From an uncultured Campylobacter sp. (GTDB lineage Bacteria; Campylobacterota; Campylobacteria; Campylobacterales; Campylobacteraceae), in NCBI RefSeq assembly GCF_938045345.1, contig NZ_CALIMS010000035.1, positions 1 to 64,000 on the forward strand: 64,000 nucleotides of DNA, read 5' to 3'. The notes beneath the pieces were generated by a model. That model was not told where the DNA came from. It ran no database searches and saw only the letters and a program-made list of their open reading frames with translations. Both the position numbers and the translations under genes were made by a program. Shown piece after piece: positions 18,049 to 27,008 of the stretch; position 1 is the first letter of the stretch, and every line of letters begins with the position of its first letter.

Positions 18049-18710
18049 ATTTCGCCGTGCGGCGCAGCAAGATCGCGCGTGCGACGGCTCGGTAATTTAC
18101 TTTGCGGCGGCACGGGGCGACGGGCGAGCGGACAACGCACGGCGTCGTTTATTTGACGGCGTGCGGCGAACGTTTTATTAAAGCATGAGGAAGCGAGCGG
18201 CTTTACGGGCTTAGCGCTTAGGCGGCACGGCACAAAGCTCGCTTGCCTGCTGCTTTTGAGCTAGCATGTAAAGCGCTTTGTAGATTTAAATTTTAAAATT
18301 TTAATTCACGAGCTTGAACAAAATTTTGAAATTTTAAAAGGCTTTGTTTCTTTTGCGGCCGCTGTTTTCATAAAATTTCAAAATTTTAAAATTTCGGCTA
18401 AATTTAATTTAGCGGATCTGATCGCGAGCGCGGCGGTGCGAGTTAAACTAGGACGCAGCTAAATTTAAAAGCGGCACTGCTGAAATTTAAATGCGGCGAG
18501 CAAGGCTAAATTTAAATTTTAAAAGCATGGCGCCTAAAATTTGAACGTCAAGGCTAAATTTAAAGTATCGAAGCGCGGTAATAATCGCGCCGATCGCGCC
18601 CGCGGCAATAGCCTAACCGCCACCGCAGCAAAGCCTAGCCTGCCGCGGTAAAACAAAAACCGCCGCAGCAGAAACTAAGCCCTTGCGGCTAAATTTAAGG
18701 ATTGCAAAGA
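18049..18710 (+). other. Gene-free interruption within the polyene cluster
   Basis: About 650 bases between overlapping gene blocks. No credible gene; dense AAATTT and AAAATTTTAA words with G+C-rich spacers. Short inverted A+T stretches near 18290-18305 could pair but lack a terminator form. An AAGGA at 18697-18701 serves the next gene. Confidence 0.55.
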
Positions 18711-19250
18711 TTGCGACGAGCGATATTTTTGAAAACAGCTACCATAATTTTAAGCGTGTTTTACCCTTTCGGCCTCTATTTTTTACACGGCGGCGCGCGA
18801 GTCTGCTTGCTCGCGGCGATGAGCGCGCTATGGGGAGCGCGAGCCGTTTTTGAAAGTAAAGATCGCGCTATTAAGGGCGCGAGCGCGGCATTTTTTGCGT
18901 TGTGCGCCCTTTTTGGCAGCGGAACGCTCGCATATTTGTATCCGCTCATAATAAATTTCTCGCTCGCGGCGCTTTTTGCGCTCAGCCTAAGATCGACGCC
19001 CGCTATCACGCGCCTAGCGCTTTTGAAGCAGCCAGGTCTCAACGAGCACGGCCGCGCCTACACGCGCAAGCTGACCGAAATTTGGCTCGGATTTTTCGTG
19101 CTAAACGGCCTACTTAGCGCGGCGCTGCTGCTACCGAGAGATAAAATTTATTGGAGCGTTTACTGCGGCGCGATCTCATACGTCCTCATCGGCGCGCTGA
19201 TCGGCGGCGAGATGATTTTTAGGAAATTTTATGTTAAAAAATTTGATTAA
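18711..19250 (+). CDS. Integral membrane protein of the polyene cluster
   Basis: About 179 residues with roughly five hydrophobic helices (for example FYPFGLYFL, AFFALCALFGSGTLAYLYPL, LGFFVLNGLLSAALLL and YVLIGALIGGEMIF). It resembles the COG4648-type membrane proteins of aryl polyene clusters, whose role is unknown. Two in-frame TTG codons are possible; 18711 is 9 bases from AAGGA whereas 18702 directly abuts it, so I choose 18711. It overlaps the ligase by 20 bases. Confidence 0.75.
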   Translation: MRRAIFLKTATIILSVFYPFGLYFLHGGARVCLLAAMSALWGARAVFESKDRAIKGASAAFFALCALFGSGTLAYLYPLIINFSLAALFALSLRSTPAITRLALLKQPGLNEHGRAYTRKLTEIWLGFFVLNGLLSAALLLPRDKIYWSVYCGAISYVLIGALIGGEMIFRKFYVKKFD

Positions 19251-21360
19251 TTCTTTGAAGCCTTACGAGCGCGAAATCCTTGCCGCGGCGGCTCTTGCGA
19301 GAGATTTAGCAAAAACTGGATGCAAGCAGAGCGAAGCGGCAAGCTTAAAAGACGCGGACAAACTCCAAAGTAGCGCAGCAAGCGTAAATTTAAAAGGCGC
19401 AGAAAATTCTAACAGAAGCGCAAATCTCAATGATGCGGAAAATTCTAGCGACGGCACAGGTGCCGCGCGCGTCCCGCAAATGGCGCAGACGCAAGAGCAA
19501 AAAAGTGCGCCGATGATCGAAATTTACGGCGAAGACGCGGCAGAGTTCATTGCGTTTTTTTTCGGCGCGCTGATTGCGGGTTTTGCGCCCGTGCTGCTGC
19601 GAGAGCCCAAATTTAGCGGCAAATTTCATCTAGGCGGCGACGTGAAAATTCCAAATCTCGCCGCAGCGCAAAATTTAGACGAATTCAGCCCTCATGATTT
19701 AGAAAACATTTCGTCTCGCGATACAGTAAAATCTGCGCTTAAAATTTCATCTAAAAACGCGCCGCAAAATCACGCGCTGTGCGAGCAAGAGGCTGTCTCT
19801 TTGCATCTGCTGCGCGCGGATCAAAAATTATATATCAAAACTTCGGGCTCCACGGGCGAGGCGAAAAATATCGAAAAAAGCCTGCGCGATATGGTTTTGG
19901 AAGCGGAATTTTTAGTAGAAAGATTTGGCCTTTGCGCAAGCGATCGATTTTTATCGGGCGTCTCGCACCAAAATATGTTCGGGCTTACCTTTAGCATCTT
20001 CGTGCCGCTGCTTTGCGGCTCGCGCACGCAAAAAGGTGGCCTAAACTACCCCGAAATCATCCTCGCAGCCGATCTTGCGGGCGCCGTGCTGATCAGCTCG
20101 CCCACGGTGCTAGGCGCGCTATGCGAACACGCAGATGCTGCAAACATAGCGCCTTTGGGCACTATTTTTAGCGCGGGCGCGCCGTTAAGTTCTGCGATCC
20201 GAGATAGGTTGGCAGCGCTTAGTAATGCCCGCATCGTCGATATTTACGGCTCGAGCGAAACGGGAGTGATCGCCTGCAACGAGGGCGCAGGACTTAAAAA
20301 ATTCGCTCCAGTTAGCGTGCAGATTCGCGCAGATATTGATAGCGGCAGCGCGGCAAAATGCGAGAATAAGCCTTTCGATCCTGCAGCAAGCTCTTGCGGC
20401 CAAAATTCTACAGCAAAGCCTAAAACGAGCCGTGTGGACGGGCAAGACACAAACCGCTTGGGCAAGCAAGCGTCTAAATTTAATGCAGACGTTAGCGATA
20501 AAACCGCGACCGATACAGAAAACAGCTCCGCACCGAGCTCTGCGACAAAACACGACGATAAATTTGCGCAGACAGAGGGGCTTTGCGATAAATTTGGGGC
20601 AAAGCAGCTCTCCGACAAATTTTCGCAAACGGGCGAGTTTACGATCAGCTCTCCTTGGTGCGAGCGCTTCGAAAGCCGCGATTTCGGCTATGTGCGCGCA
20701 GACGAGATCACGCTTTTGGGGCGAGGCGACCGCACCGTCAAAATCAACGAAAACCGCGTGAGCCTCGATCTGCTCGAAGCTAAACTCCGCTCGCACGAAT
20801 TTATCGGCGAATGCAGGATCGATCTACACCCGCAGCGCGACCGCGCCGTAGCTCTTATCAAGCTTAGCGAGCGCGGCGAGCAGGCGTTTCGCGCAGGAGG
20901 CAAAAAGGGCGTCACGGACGAACTGAAGGCCTTTTTAAAGCCCGAATTCGGCGCGATTTTGCGCTACTTTAAAATCGCAAGCAAGCTGCCTTTTAACGAG
21001 CAGGGAAAGTTAAGCAAAAAGGACTTTTTAAGCGCCCTGCAGCGCTACGAGGTGCCCGTTTTCGAGCAAAGCGCGGAGAATGAGTTTCGCGCGAAGGTAC
21101 GCGCTAGCGACTTTTATTTTGACGGACACTTTGCGAAATTTGCGCTGGTGCCCGCGTTTATGCAGCTTCGCTTCGTATTGATCTGCGCAAAAGCCCTCGG
21201 CTACGAGCTGGACGGCATGCAAAAGATAGAAAATTTAAAATTTAAAAATTTCATCCGCCCGGGCGATGAAATTTCAATCAAAATCACCGAGGCAAGCGGC
21301 AAACTCCGCTTTGAAATTTCAAACGACAAGGTCTGCGCCAGTGGAAGAATTTGCCTTTAA
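19231..21360 (+). CDS. Acyl-AMP ligase fused to hotdog dehydratase, with insertions (polyene cluster)
   Basis: 709 residues. The adenylating domain has TSGSTGEAKNI at 204-214, VDIYGSSETG at 336-345, LLGRGDRTVKINENRVSL near 495-512 and the C-terminal LPFNEQGKLSKK lysine motif. It would activate the aryl carboxylic acid starter and load it on a carrier protein. The last about 100 residues form a hotdog domain with YFDGHFAKFALVPAFMQ (His of the dehydratase family). Extra Ser/Ala/Asn-rich segments lie at about 30-93, 127-195 and 369-467. Starts at an ATG inside the preceding gene. Confidence 0.85.
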   Translation: MLKNLINSLKPYEREILAAAALARDLAKTGCKQSEAASLKDADKLQSSAASVNLKGAENSNRSANLNDAENSSDGTGAARVPQMAQTQEQKSAPMIEIYGEDAAEFIAFFFGALIAGFAPVLLREPKFSGKFHLGGDVKIPNLAAAQNLDEFSPHDLENISSRDTVKSALKISSKNAPQNHALCEQEAVSLHLLRADQKLYIKTSGSTGEAKNIEKSLRDMVLEAEFLVERFGLCASDRFLSGVSHQNMFGLTFSIFVPLLCGSRTQKGGLNYPEIILAADLAGAVLISSPTVLGALCEHADAANIAPLGTIFSAGAPLSSAIRDRLAALSNARIVDIYGSSETGVIACNEGAGLKKFAPVSVQIRADIDSGSAAKCENKPFDPAASSCGQNSTAKPKTSRVDGQDTNRLGKQASKFNADVSDKTATDTENSSAPSSATKHDDKFAQTEGLCDKFGAKQLSDKFSQTGEFTISSPWCERFESRDFGYVRADEITLLGRGDRTVKINENRVSLDLLEAKLRSHEFIGECRIDLHPQRDRAVALIKLSERGEQAFRAGGKKGVTDELKAFLKPEFGAILRYFKIASKLPFNEQGKLSKKDFLSALQRYEVPVFEQSAENEFRAKVRASDFYFDGHFAKFALVPAFMQLRFVLICAKALGYELDGMQKIENLKFKNFIRPGDEISIKITEASGKLRFEISNDKVCASGRICL

Positions 21361-22342
21361 GCCCGCGTTTTTACTGCCCTACTTCAACCACCCCGCGCGT
21401 ATCGCCGAGCTCGTGCACGCCCTGGCGCCCATCGCGCCCGTGCTGATCGTGGACGACGGTAGCGATGAGGCGAGCAAAAGCGCGCTAAAGGGGCTTGCGG
21501 CTCAAATTTACGCCCGCGCGCAAAACGGCGGCAAAGGCGCTGCCGTGTGCGACGGGCTGGCGTGGGCGAAGGAGCTTGGATTTACGCATGCCTTTCAGAT
21601 CGACGCAGACTTTCAACACGACGTAGGCAGATGCGAGGAGTTTTTGGCGCTTGCGGCAAAGCAGCCCGCCGCGCTGATCTGCGCCACGCCAGTGTATGAT
21701 GAAAGCGCGCCCAAATCCCGCCTGCATGGACGCAAGATAATGAATTTTTGGTGTGTGATAAATACCCTTTCGCACCGCATAAAAGACGCGATGTGCGGCT
21801 TCAGAATCTACCCGCTAGAGGGGATCGTGCCGCTTCTGCCTCGCACTAAAAGCCGCAGGATGGGCTTTGATGCCGAAATTTTAATCCTAGCCGTGCGCGC
21901 GGGGCTAGAGATAAAATGGCTCGATCTGGCTGTGCGCTACGAAGCGGGCGGGGTGAGCCACTTCGCGCCGTTTCAGGATAATTTCGGAATTTCGCTGATG
22001 CACGCGAGGCTATTTTGCGGCCTTCCGCTATGGCTTGCAAAAAGAGCGCTAGAGCGCGCCTGCGATAAATTTAAAAAGCGCGGCTTTCAGGATGTTTCGC
22101 GGCAGAGCGCGAATGAAATTTTGCAAGGGCTAGCGGGGCAAAGCTTTTGCAGCAGCGCGCGGCGCGATAGTTGCAAAGGTGTGAAAAAAGAGATGGGCGG
22201 CGGCGCAGACGAAAAAGCTGGTACCGAAAAATGCGGCGACAAAGCCGCAGTACAAAGCTCACAGGCGGAAAATTCAGCACAAAGCCCGCTCGTAAAAGCC
22301 TCGTCGCAACATGCCGCCGGAAAGGACGGACGCGATGGCTAA
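21341..22342 (+). CDS. Family 2 glycosyltransferase (polyene cluster)
   Basis: Starts at the GTG at 21341, which opens the domain (FAFKPAFLLPYFNHP) and has AAGG upstream; a longer frame from 21266 lies inside the ligase. GT-A features are LIVDDGSDEASK, NGGKGAAVCDGLAWA and FQIDADFQHD (the DxD metal site). It probably adds a sugar to the lipid anchor of the polyene. After about residue 255 the protein becomes a low-complexity tail (from SRQSANEILQG to the end) unlike the catalytic domain. Confidence 0.85.
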   Translation: MEEFAFKPAFLLPYFNHPARIAELVHALAPIAPVLIVDDGSDEASKSALKGLAAQIYARAQNGGKGAAVCDGLAWAKELGFTHAFQIDADFQHDVGRCEEFLALAAKQPAALICATPVYDESAPKSRLHGRKIMNFWCVINTLSHRIKDAMCGFRIYPLEGIVPLLPRTKSRRMGFDAEILILAVRAGLEIKWLDLAVRYEAGGVSHFAPFQDNFGISLMHARLFCGLPLWLAKRALERACDKFKKRGFQDVSRQSANEILQGLAGQSFCSSARRDSCKGVKKEMGGGADEKAGTEKCGDKAAVQSSQAENSAQSPLVKASSQHAAGKDGRDG

Positions 22343-23459
22343 ACACTGGAGCGAAAACAACGAAAAGGCGGGCGCGGCGCTTTTAAATTTAGCCCGCTTC
22401 ATCACGCTTCACACTCCCGATTTTTGCATGCGAGGCACCGCGCTTTTTATCTCGGCGATCTATTTTGCGCTGCTTAAAAATGAGCGACGCGCGATCAGGG
22501 AGTTTTTGCGGCGCGCGCTTGATCGCAAGCCCAAGACCCGCGAAATTTACGCGAATTTTTATAAATTTTCCCTCAGTCTGTGCGAAAAAATCGCGGTTTG
22601 GAACGGCAAGATCGCGCTGGATCAAATTCGCGTACAAAGCGGCATGAAGGAGCTTTTAAGCGACGGAACGGGTAAAATTTTAATCACTTCGCACTTCGGC
22701 AACACCGAGATCGCGCGCGCCCTTTCGGCAAACACGGCGGGGATAAAAATCAACGTGCTGATCTTTCGCAAGCACAGCGAAAATTTTATGAAATTTATTG
22801 AAAAAATGGGCGGCGGCGTGAAAATTCTATACGTCGGCGAGCTCGGTATCGGCGAGATGCTGCAAATCAAAGAGCTACTGCAAAACGGCGAGCATATCGC
22901 AGTAATGGGCGATCGCATGCCGGTGGGCTCGGATAAATTTCAAAGCGAGGATTTTTTAGGACGCAGCGCGAATTTCCCGATCGGCGGGTATCTGCTCGCC
23001 AAAATTTTGGACGCGCCGCTATTTAGCCTATGGTGCTACGAAGGGCGCAGCGGCCACGAGCTGCGGCTGCAGCCGCTGCCTGCGCCGCTAAAGAACCGCG
23101 ATAAGGCGCGATCGGTCGCGCCGTCGCTTAAATGCTACGTGCGGCAGCTAGAGCTTTATGCCAAAGAATTTCCTTCTCAATGGTATAATTTCTTTGATTT
23201 TTGGGCGCAAGGGAAAAATGCGAGCGCTGCGAAGCGCGACGGCGCGCAAAATTTCGGCGAGACGAGCACGGATACTGCGTCAAATTTAAATGGCGCAGCG
23301 GGTTTAAATGACACGGCGAGTTTAAATACGGCGCCAAATTTAAAAAGTATGGCGGGCTCGGATACTGCGCTAAATTTAGATAATTCAAATTTGAGCGCTG
23401 CAAAATCCGCCTCGCAAGACGAAAAATTTCATAGCGGAGAGAAAAATGAAAGAGTATAA
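22335..23459 (+). CDS. LpxL/HtrB-like acyltransferase with repetitive tail (polyene cluster)
   Basis: Late lipid A-type acyltransferase family. The ATG at 22335 (MAKHWSENNEKAG) is preferred: AAAGGACGG precedes it and it overlaps the previous stop as ATGGCTAA. Family features are ITSHFGNTEIARAL (Hx4-type motif), IAVMGDRMPVGSD and the Trp-rich FPSQWYNFFDFWAQ ending the domain. About 75 further residues are a degenerate repeat of A-x-NL-x-x-T/S (DTASNLNG, NDTASLNT, APNLKS, SDTALNLD). Likely transfers a fatty acid to the lipid carrier of the polyene in the inner membrane. Confidence 0.85.
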   Translation: MAKHWSENNEKAGAALLNLARFITLHTPDFCMRGTALFISAIYFALLKNERRAIREFLRRALDRKPKTREIYANFYKFSLSLCEKIAVWNGKIALDQIRVQSGMKELLSDGTGKILITSHFGNTEIARALSANTAGIKINVLIFRKHSENFMKFIEKMGGGVKILYVGELGIGEMLQIKELLQNGEHIAVMGDRMPVGSDKFQSEDFLGRSANFPIGGYLLAKILDAPLFSLWCYEGRSGHELRLQPLPAPLKNRDKARSVAPSLKCYVRQLELYAKEFPSQWYNFFDFWAQGKNASAAKRDGAQNFGETSTDTASNLNGAAGLNDTASLNTAPNLKSMAGSDTALNLDNSNLSAAKSASQDEKFHSGEKNERV

Positions 23460-23973
23460 ATTTCGCGCCAGATTTTACGACGCCGATCCGATGGGCGTGA
23501 TGTGGCACGGCAACTACGTAAAGCTCTGCGAGGACGCTAGATGCGAGTTTTGGCGCGACGCGGGCTACACATATATGCAGATGAGAGATGATGGATTTAT
23601 ATATCCCATTATCAAAATGGAGTTTAAATTTATTGCGCCGATACTTTTTGACGACGAGGTTGCGGTGAGCATCGAGCTGCTTGAGTGCGACACGATCATA
23701 AAATTCTCCTACCGCATCAAAAGCCTATCGGGCGCGCTCCTAGCCAAGGCAACCACGTCGCAAGCTGCGGTGGAGCTTGACTCCAAAAGGACGCTGTATG
23801 AGATACCGCCGCAGTTAAGGGCGTGCGCGGATAAAATTTTAGCAAAGAAAAATTCCGCGAGTAAAATTTCAGCGGCAGATAGAATTTCAGCAGCAGATAA
23901 ATCCGCGTCCGAGCAAAACCGCCCTCAAAACGCCGCGGCGAATGAAATTTTGCCTAGCGATAACGAGCAGTGA
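23446..23973 (+). CDS. Hotdog thioesterase, 4-hydroxybenzoyl-CoA type (polyene cluster)
   Basis: 175 residues with the YbgC-family signature FYDADPMGVMWHGNYVKLCE near residues 10-29, Asp being the catalytic residue. It may release or edit acyl intermediates. The domain ends near residue 130; the remaining residues are a low-complexity tail with SKISAADRISAADKSA, again built from AAAATTTCAGC-like DNA units. Overlaps the acyltransferase by 14 bases, with AGAGAG as ribosome binding site. Confidence 0.85.
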   Translation: MKEYKFRARFYDADPMGVMWHGNYVKLCEDARCEFWRDAGYTYMQMRDDGFIYPIIKMEFKFIAPILFDDEVAVSIELLECDTIIKFSYRIKSLSGALLAKATTSQAAVELDSKRTLYEIPPQLRACADKILAKKNSASKISAADRISAADKSASEQNRPQNAAANEILPSDNEQ

Positions 23974-24005
23974 AATTTAGCGAGCATAAAATTTAAAGGA
24001 CTACG

Positions 24006-24533
24006 ATGAAAATTTTAGCTTTATTTTTAGCGATTTTGGGACTTACGAGCGCGCTTGAAGTAAGCGATCTGGCGCTTAAGACCGACAATATCGGCGGCAA
24101 ATTTAGCGAAACGCTCAGCATTGAGGGCTTTGCCGAGCCCGTGCGAAGCAGCGGCGAGTTTAGGATCAAAGGCGGCGAGCTGTTTTGGACGACGCTAAAG
24201 CCGGTGCGAAGCGAGCTAAAAATCGGCGCGGACGGCGTTTTTGAGCGTAGCGGCGAAGCGTGGGTCAAAAGCGCCGATTCGCTTTTTGATAAGGACACTT
24301 TTTTGGCGATCTCGCGCCTGGACGTAGCGCGACTTAGCAAAAATTTCTCGATCGCGCTAAGCGGCAGCAAAGATGCGTGGCGCGCCGAGCTAAGCCCCAA
24401 AGGGATGCTGCAAAATATCTTTAAAAATATCGTGATCGAGGGCGGTGCCTACGTCAGGGTGCTGCGGATTAGCAGCGCTAACGGCGACGTGAGCGAAAAC
24501 GTATTTTCGGACGTCGTGAGCTTAGATGAGTAA
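24006..24533 (+). CDS. LolA-like periplasmic lipid carrier (polyene cluster)
   Basis: 175 residues, signal peptide MKILALFLAILGLTSA, preceded by AAAGGA. The beta-rich mature part (RSSGEFRIKGGELFWTT and SELKIGADGVFE) resembles LolA/LolB-like carriers regularly found in aryl polyene clusters, where they are thought to move the lipid-linked product across the periplasm. It overlaps the exporter gene by 8 bases. Confidence 0.8.
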   Translation: MKILALFLAILGLTSALEVSDLALKTDNIGGKFSETLSIEGFAEPVRSSGEFRIKGGELFWTTLKPVRSELKIGADGVFERSGEAWVKSADSLFDKDTFLAISRLDVARLSKNFSIALSGSKDAWRAELSPKGMLQNIFKNIVIEGGAYVRVLRISSANGDVSENVFSDVVSLDE

Positions 24534-26661
24534 GAGCGCGATTTTAGCGGCATTCGGCGCGGCATTCATCGCGCTTTGCGCCTTTATAGCGTTAAATTTA
24601 AACCGCGTAAATTCCGATTTTTACGAGCTGAGCGGCATCGAAATTTCGGGCGAGCAGAAACAGAGCGTCGAGGATTTCAACCGCGAGATCGCGAGGCAAA
24701 TAATCGTCGCAAGCGCGGAGAGGGCGAGCTTTGACGCGTTCATTGCGGATATGCAAAAAAGCGGGCTTTTTGAGAGCATAATTTACGAGGTCAAAGACGC
24801 GAGCGTGTATCAGAGCGAGCTTGCGCGCTTCGCGCCCGCGATGCTCGATGATGCGAGCGTGGAGCTTTTAAAAAGCGATCCGCAGGCCTTTTTTGAGCGT
24901 AGCGCGCGTGAGCTTTACTCAAAATTTCGTCCGCTTAGCCTCTCGCAGGACTTTTTCTCGCTTAGCCTTCACTCGCGCCTCGGCGCTCGCGGCGCGATTA
25001 AGCTCGATCCTGCGCAAAACCGCTTCATCGCGGCCATTGACGGCGCGCCGCACTACCTCGCTACGGCCAAACTCGCTCCGAAAGCAAACGACGACGCGCT
25101 TAGCGCGCTGGTGCACAAGGCGCAAAAGAGCAAAATTTTAATCTCAGGCACCGCCCTTTTTAGCGCATTGGGTAAAAGCGCGGGCGTGCGCGAAAGCTCC
25201 ATAGCGGGCGCCGTATCGCTTAGCCTGTGCGCAGCGCTGCTGCTGGCGGCATTTTCGCGCGTACGGATCTTCTGCCTGCTGCTGCCAGCGCTTTTCGGGC
25301 TTGCCTGCGGCGTAGCGGCTACGATGGCGATCCGCGGCTCGATCCACATCCTAAGCGCCGTGGTTTCGACGAGCCTAATCGGGCTGATGCTGGATTACGC
25401 GGTGCACTGGCTCGGCGCAAACATCTCGCGCCGCATCGAAGCTCGCTCGATAAAAAGTATGCGAAACATCCTGCTTCTAGGGTTTTTCATCACCGCAGGA
25501 GGCTACTTCGTATTTTTATTTAGCCCGTTTTTCCTGCTCAAAGAGATCGCGATCTTTGCCATAGCCGCACTTGCGGGGGCGTTTTGCTTTAGCTACTTCG
25601 CCCTGCCGCTACTTCTTGAAGGAGCGGAATTTTGCCCCACCCCGCTCTTTGCAAAAGCTCTTGAACTCTACGCGAAGGCTCTTTGCAAGGTAAACCTAAG
25701 CCTAAAAGCGCTCGCCATCGTTTGCGCGGTACTGCTTGCGTTTTTGTATTTTAAAATGGAGCTTAAGGACGATGTCAGCGAATACGCGAGCCTGGATAAA
25801 AACCTGATCGCGATGAGCGCCAAGCTCGCAAGCATCGGAGGCTCCAGCTTCGATCTGATCGTGGGCAACGATGCAAGCGCGGTAGCCAAAGAGGTCGTGG
25901 CGCGCGGTCTTGCGGACTCATACACCGGCGCGCCGATTTTGGATCCCGCTACGCAGAGCTTTATCAAGCAGGCCTTTGCAAACTACGATAGAAGCGCGTT
26001 TTTGCGTCTCGGGCTTAGCCGCGAGCTCGTGGACGCAAACTTTGCTAAGATCGCAGATGCGCCTATTTTAAGCTACGAGCAGGCGAGAAGCTCCGTTCTT
26101 TTTGCCGCGATGCCGAGCATCGATCCGCACATCGCTTTTTTGCGCGGCGTGCGCGATAAAGCAGCCGTAAGCGAGCTTGCCGCGCAGATGGGCGCGCTGC
26201 ATCTAAACATGCGAAGCGCCATAAGCGAGGCGTTTTCGCAGATCAAAATCAACGCCTTGTATCTAAAATGCGCCGCATACGCGCTCGCGCTCGCACTGCT
26301 GTGGGCGTTTTTCGGCGCGCGGACGGCGTGGCTGATCGTCATCTGCGTTTTTGCGACAAATTTAGCCGTGCTTGCCCTACTTAGCGCATTCGGCGTGAGC
26401 GTGAATATTTTTGCGATCTTTGCGCTGATCCTCTCGGGAGCCGTGGGGATCGATTATATGATCTTTGCAAATAACGATAAGATGGCGCTTAGCGATAAAA
26501 TTTTCGGCATCACGCTCGCGTCTTTAACCAGCATAATCTCCTTTTTTACGCTCGCTTTCAGCTCCACTAAAGCCGTGGCGCTGTTTGGGCTCTGCGTCAG
26601 CCTTAACATCGCGCTAGCGGCGATCTTAGCGCAAGTTTTGGCGGCGAGCAAGAAAAGCTAA
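24526..26661 (+). CDS. MMPL/RND-family exporter (polyene cluster)
   Basis: 711 residues with two repeats of a periplasmic loop followed by a block of hydrophobic helices. The N-terminal helix is residues 5-25; helix groups occur around residues 225-375 and 580-710. Sequence signatures include GLMLDYAVHWLGANISRR in the first half and GAVGIDYMIFANNDK in the second. It would flip or export the lipid-linked polyene towards the outer membrane. Last gene of the operon. Confidence 0.88.
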   Translation: MSKSAILAAFGAAFIALCAFIALNLNRVNSDFYELSGIEISGEQKQSVEDFNREIARQIIVASAERASFDAFIADMQKSGLFESIIYEVKDASVYQSELARFAPAMLDDASVELLKSDPQAFFERSARELYSKFRPLSLSQDFFSLSLHSRLGARGAIKLDPAQNRFIAAIDGAPHYLATAKLAPKANDDALSALVHKAQKSKILISGTALFSALGKSAGVRESSIAGAVSLSLCAALLLAAFSRVRIFCLLLPALFGLACGVAATMAIRGSIHILSAVVSTSLIGLMLDYAVHWLGANISRRIEARSIKSMRNILLLGFFITAGGYFVFLFSPFFLLKEIAIFAIAALAGAFCFSYFALPLLLEGAEFCPTPLFAKALELYAKALCKVNLSLKALAIVCAVLLAFLYFKMELKDDVSEYASLDKNLIAMSAKLASIGGSSFDLIVGNDASAVAKEVVARGLADSYTGAPILDPATQSFIKQAFANYDRSAFLRLGLSRELVDANFAKIADAPILSYEQARSSVLFAAMPSIDPHIAFLRGVRDKAAVSELAAQMGALHLNMRSAISEAFSQIKINALYLKCAAYALALALLWAFFGARTAWLIVICVFATNLAVLALLSAFGVSVNIFAIFALILSGAVGIDYMIFANNDKMALSDKIFGITLASLTSIISFFTLAFSSTKAVALFGLCVSLNIALAAILAQVLAASKKS

Positions 26662-27008
26662 TCAAGCGGGAGCCGAAAGTACTAAATAGACGCTATTTGC
26701 GTCGCTTGCAGATAAAATTTTATGAAAAAGTGTGCCGTAAATTTACGTAGCCGCGACGAATGAAAATTTAGTCTAATGCGCCGCGAGATAAAATTTAACT
26801 GATTAGCGCGAAATAAAATTTTAGATAAAATTTCGACCAAGCAAGCTGCGAACCGAAATTTAAAAAACAAGGTTGCGGGATAAATTTTAAAAGTTGATCT
26901 TTGGCGCAGCGTCTCGAAGCATGCTATTAAATTTGAACCTATGTAGTGTATTTTTAAATTTAAACCCTTGCGGCGCGTTATTAATTTAAATCTGCGCGCC
27001 GATCCGCC
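26662..27008 (+). other. Gene-free stretch between convergent genes
   Basis: About 350 bases of A+T-rich AAATTT mosaic between the exporter and the regulator, which point towards each other. No clear gene or strong hairpin. Confidence 0.5.

Noticed and set aside
9003..26661. Ordinary fatty acid synthesis operon
   Set aside because: Two ketosynthases, a chain-length factor, dual carriers, a phosphopantetheinyl transferase, lipid acyltransferases, a glycosyltransferase and an MMPL exporter together do not fit housekeeping fatty acid synthesis.
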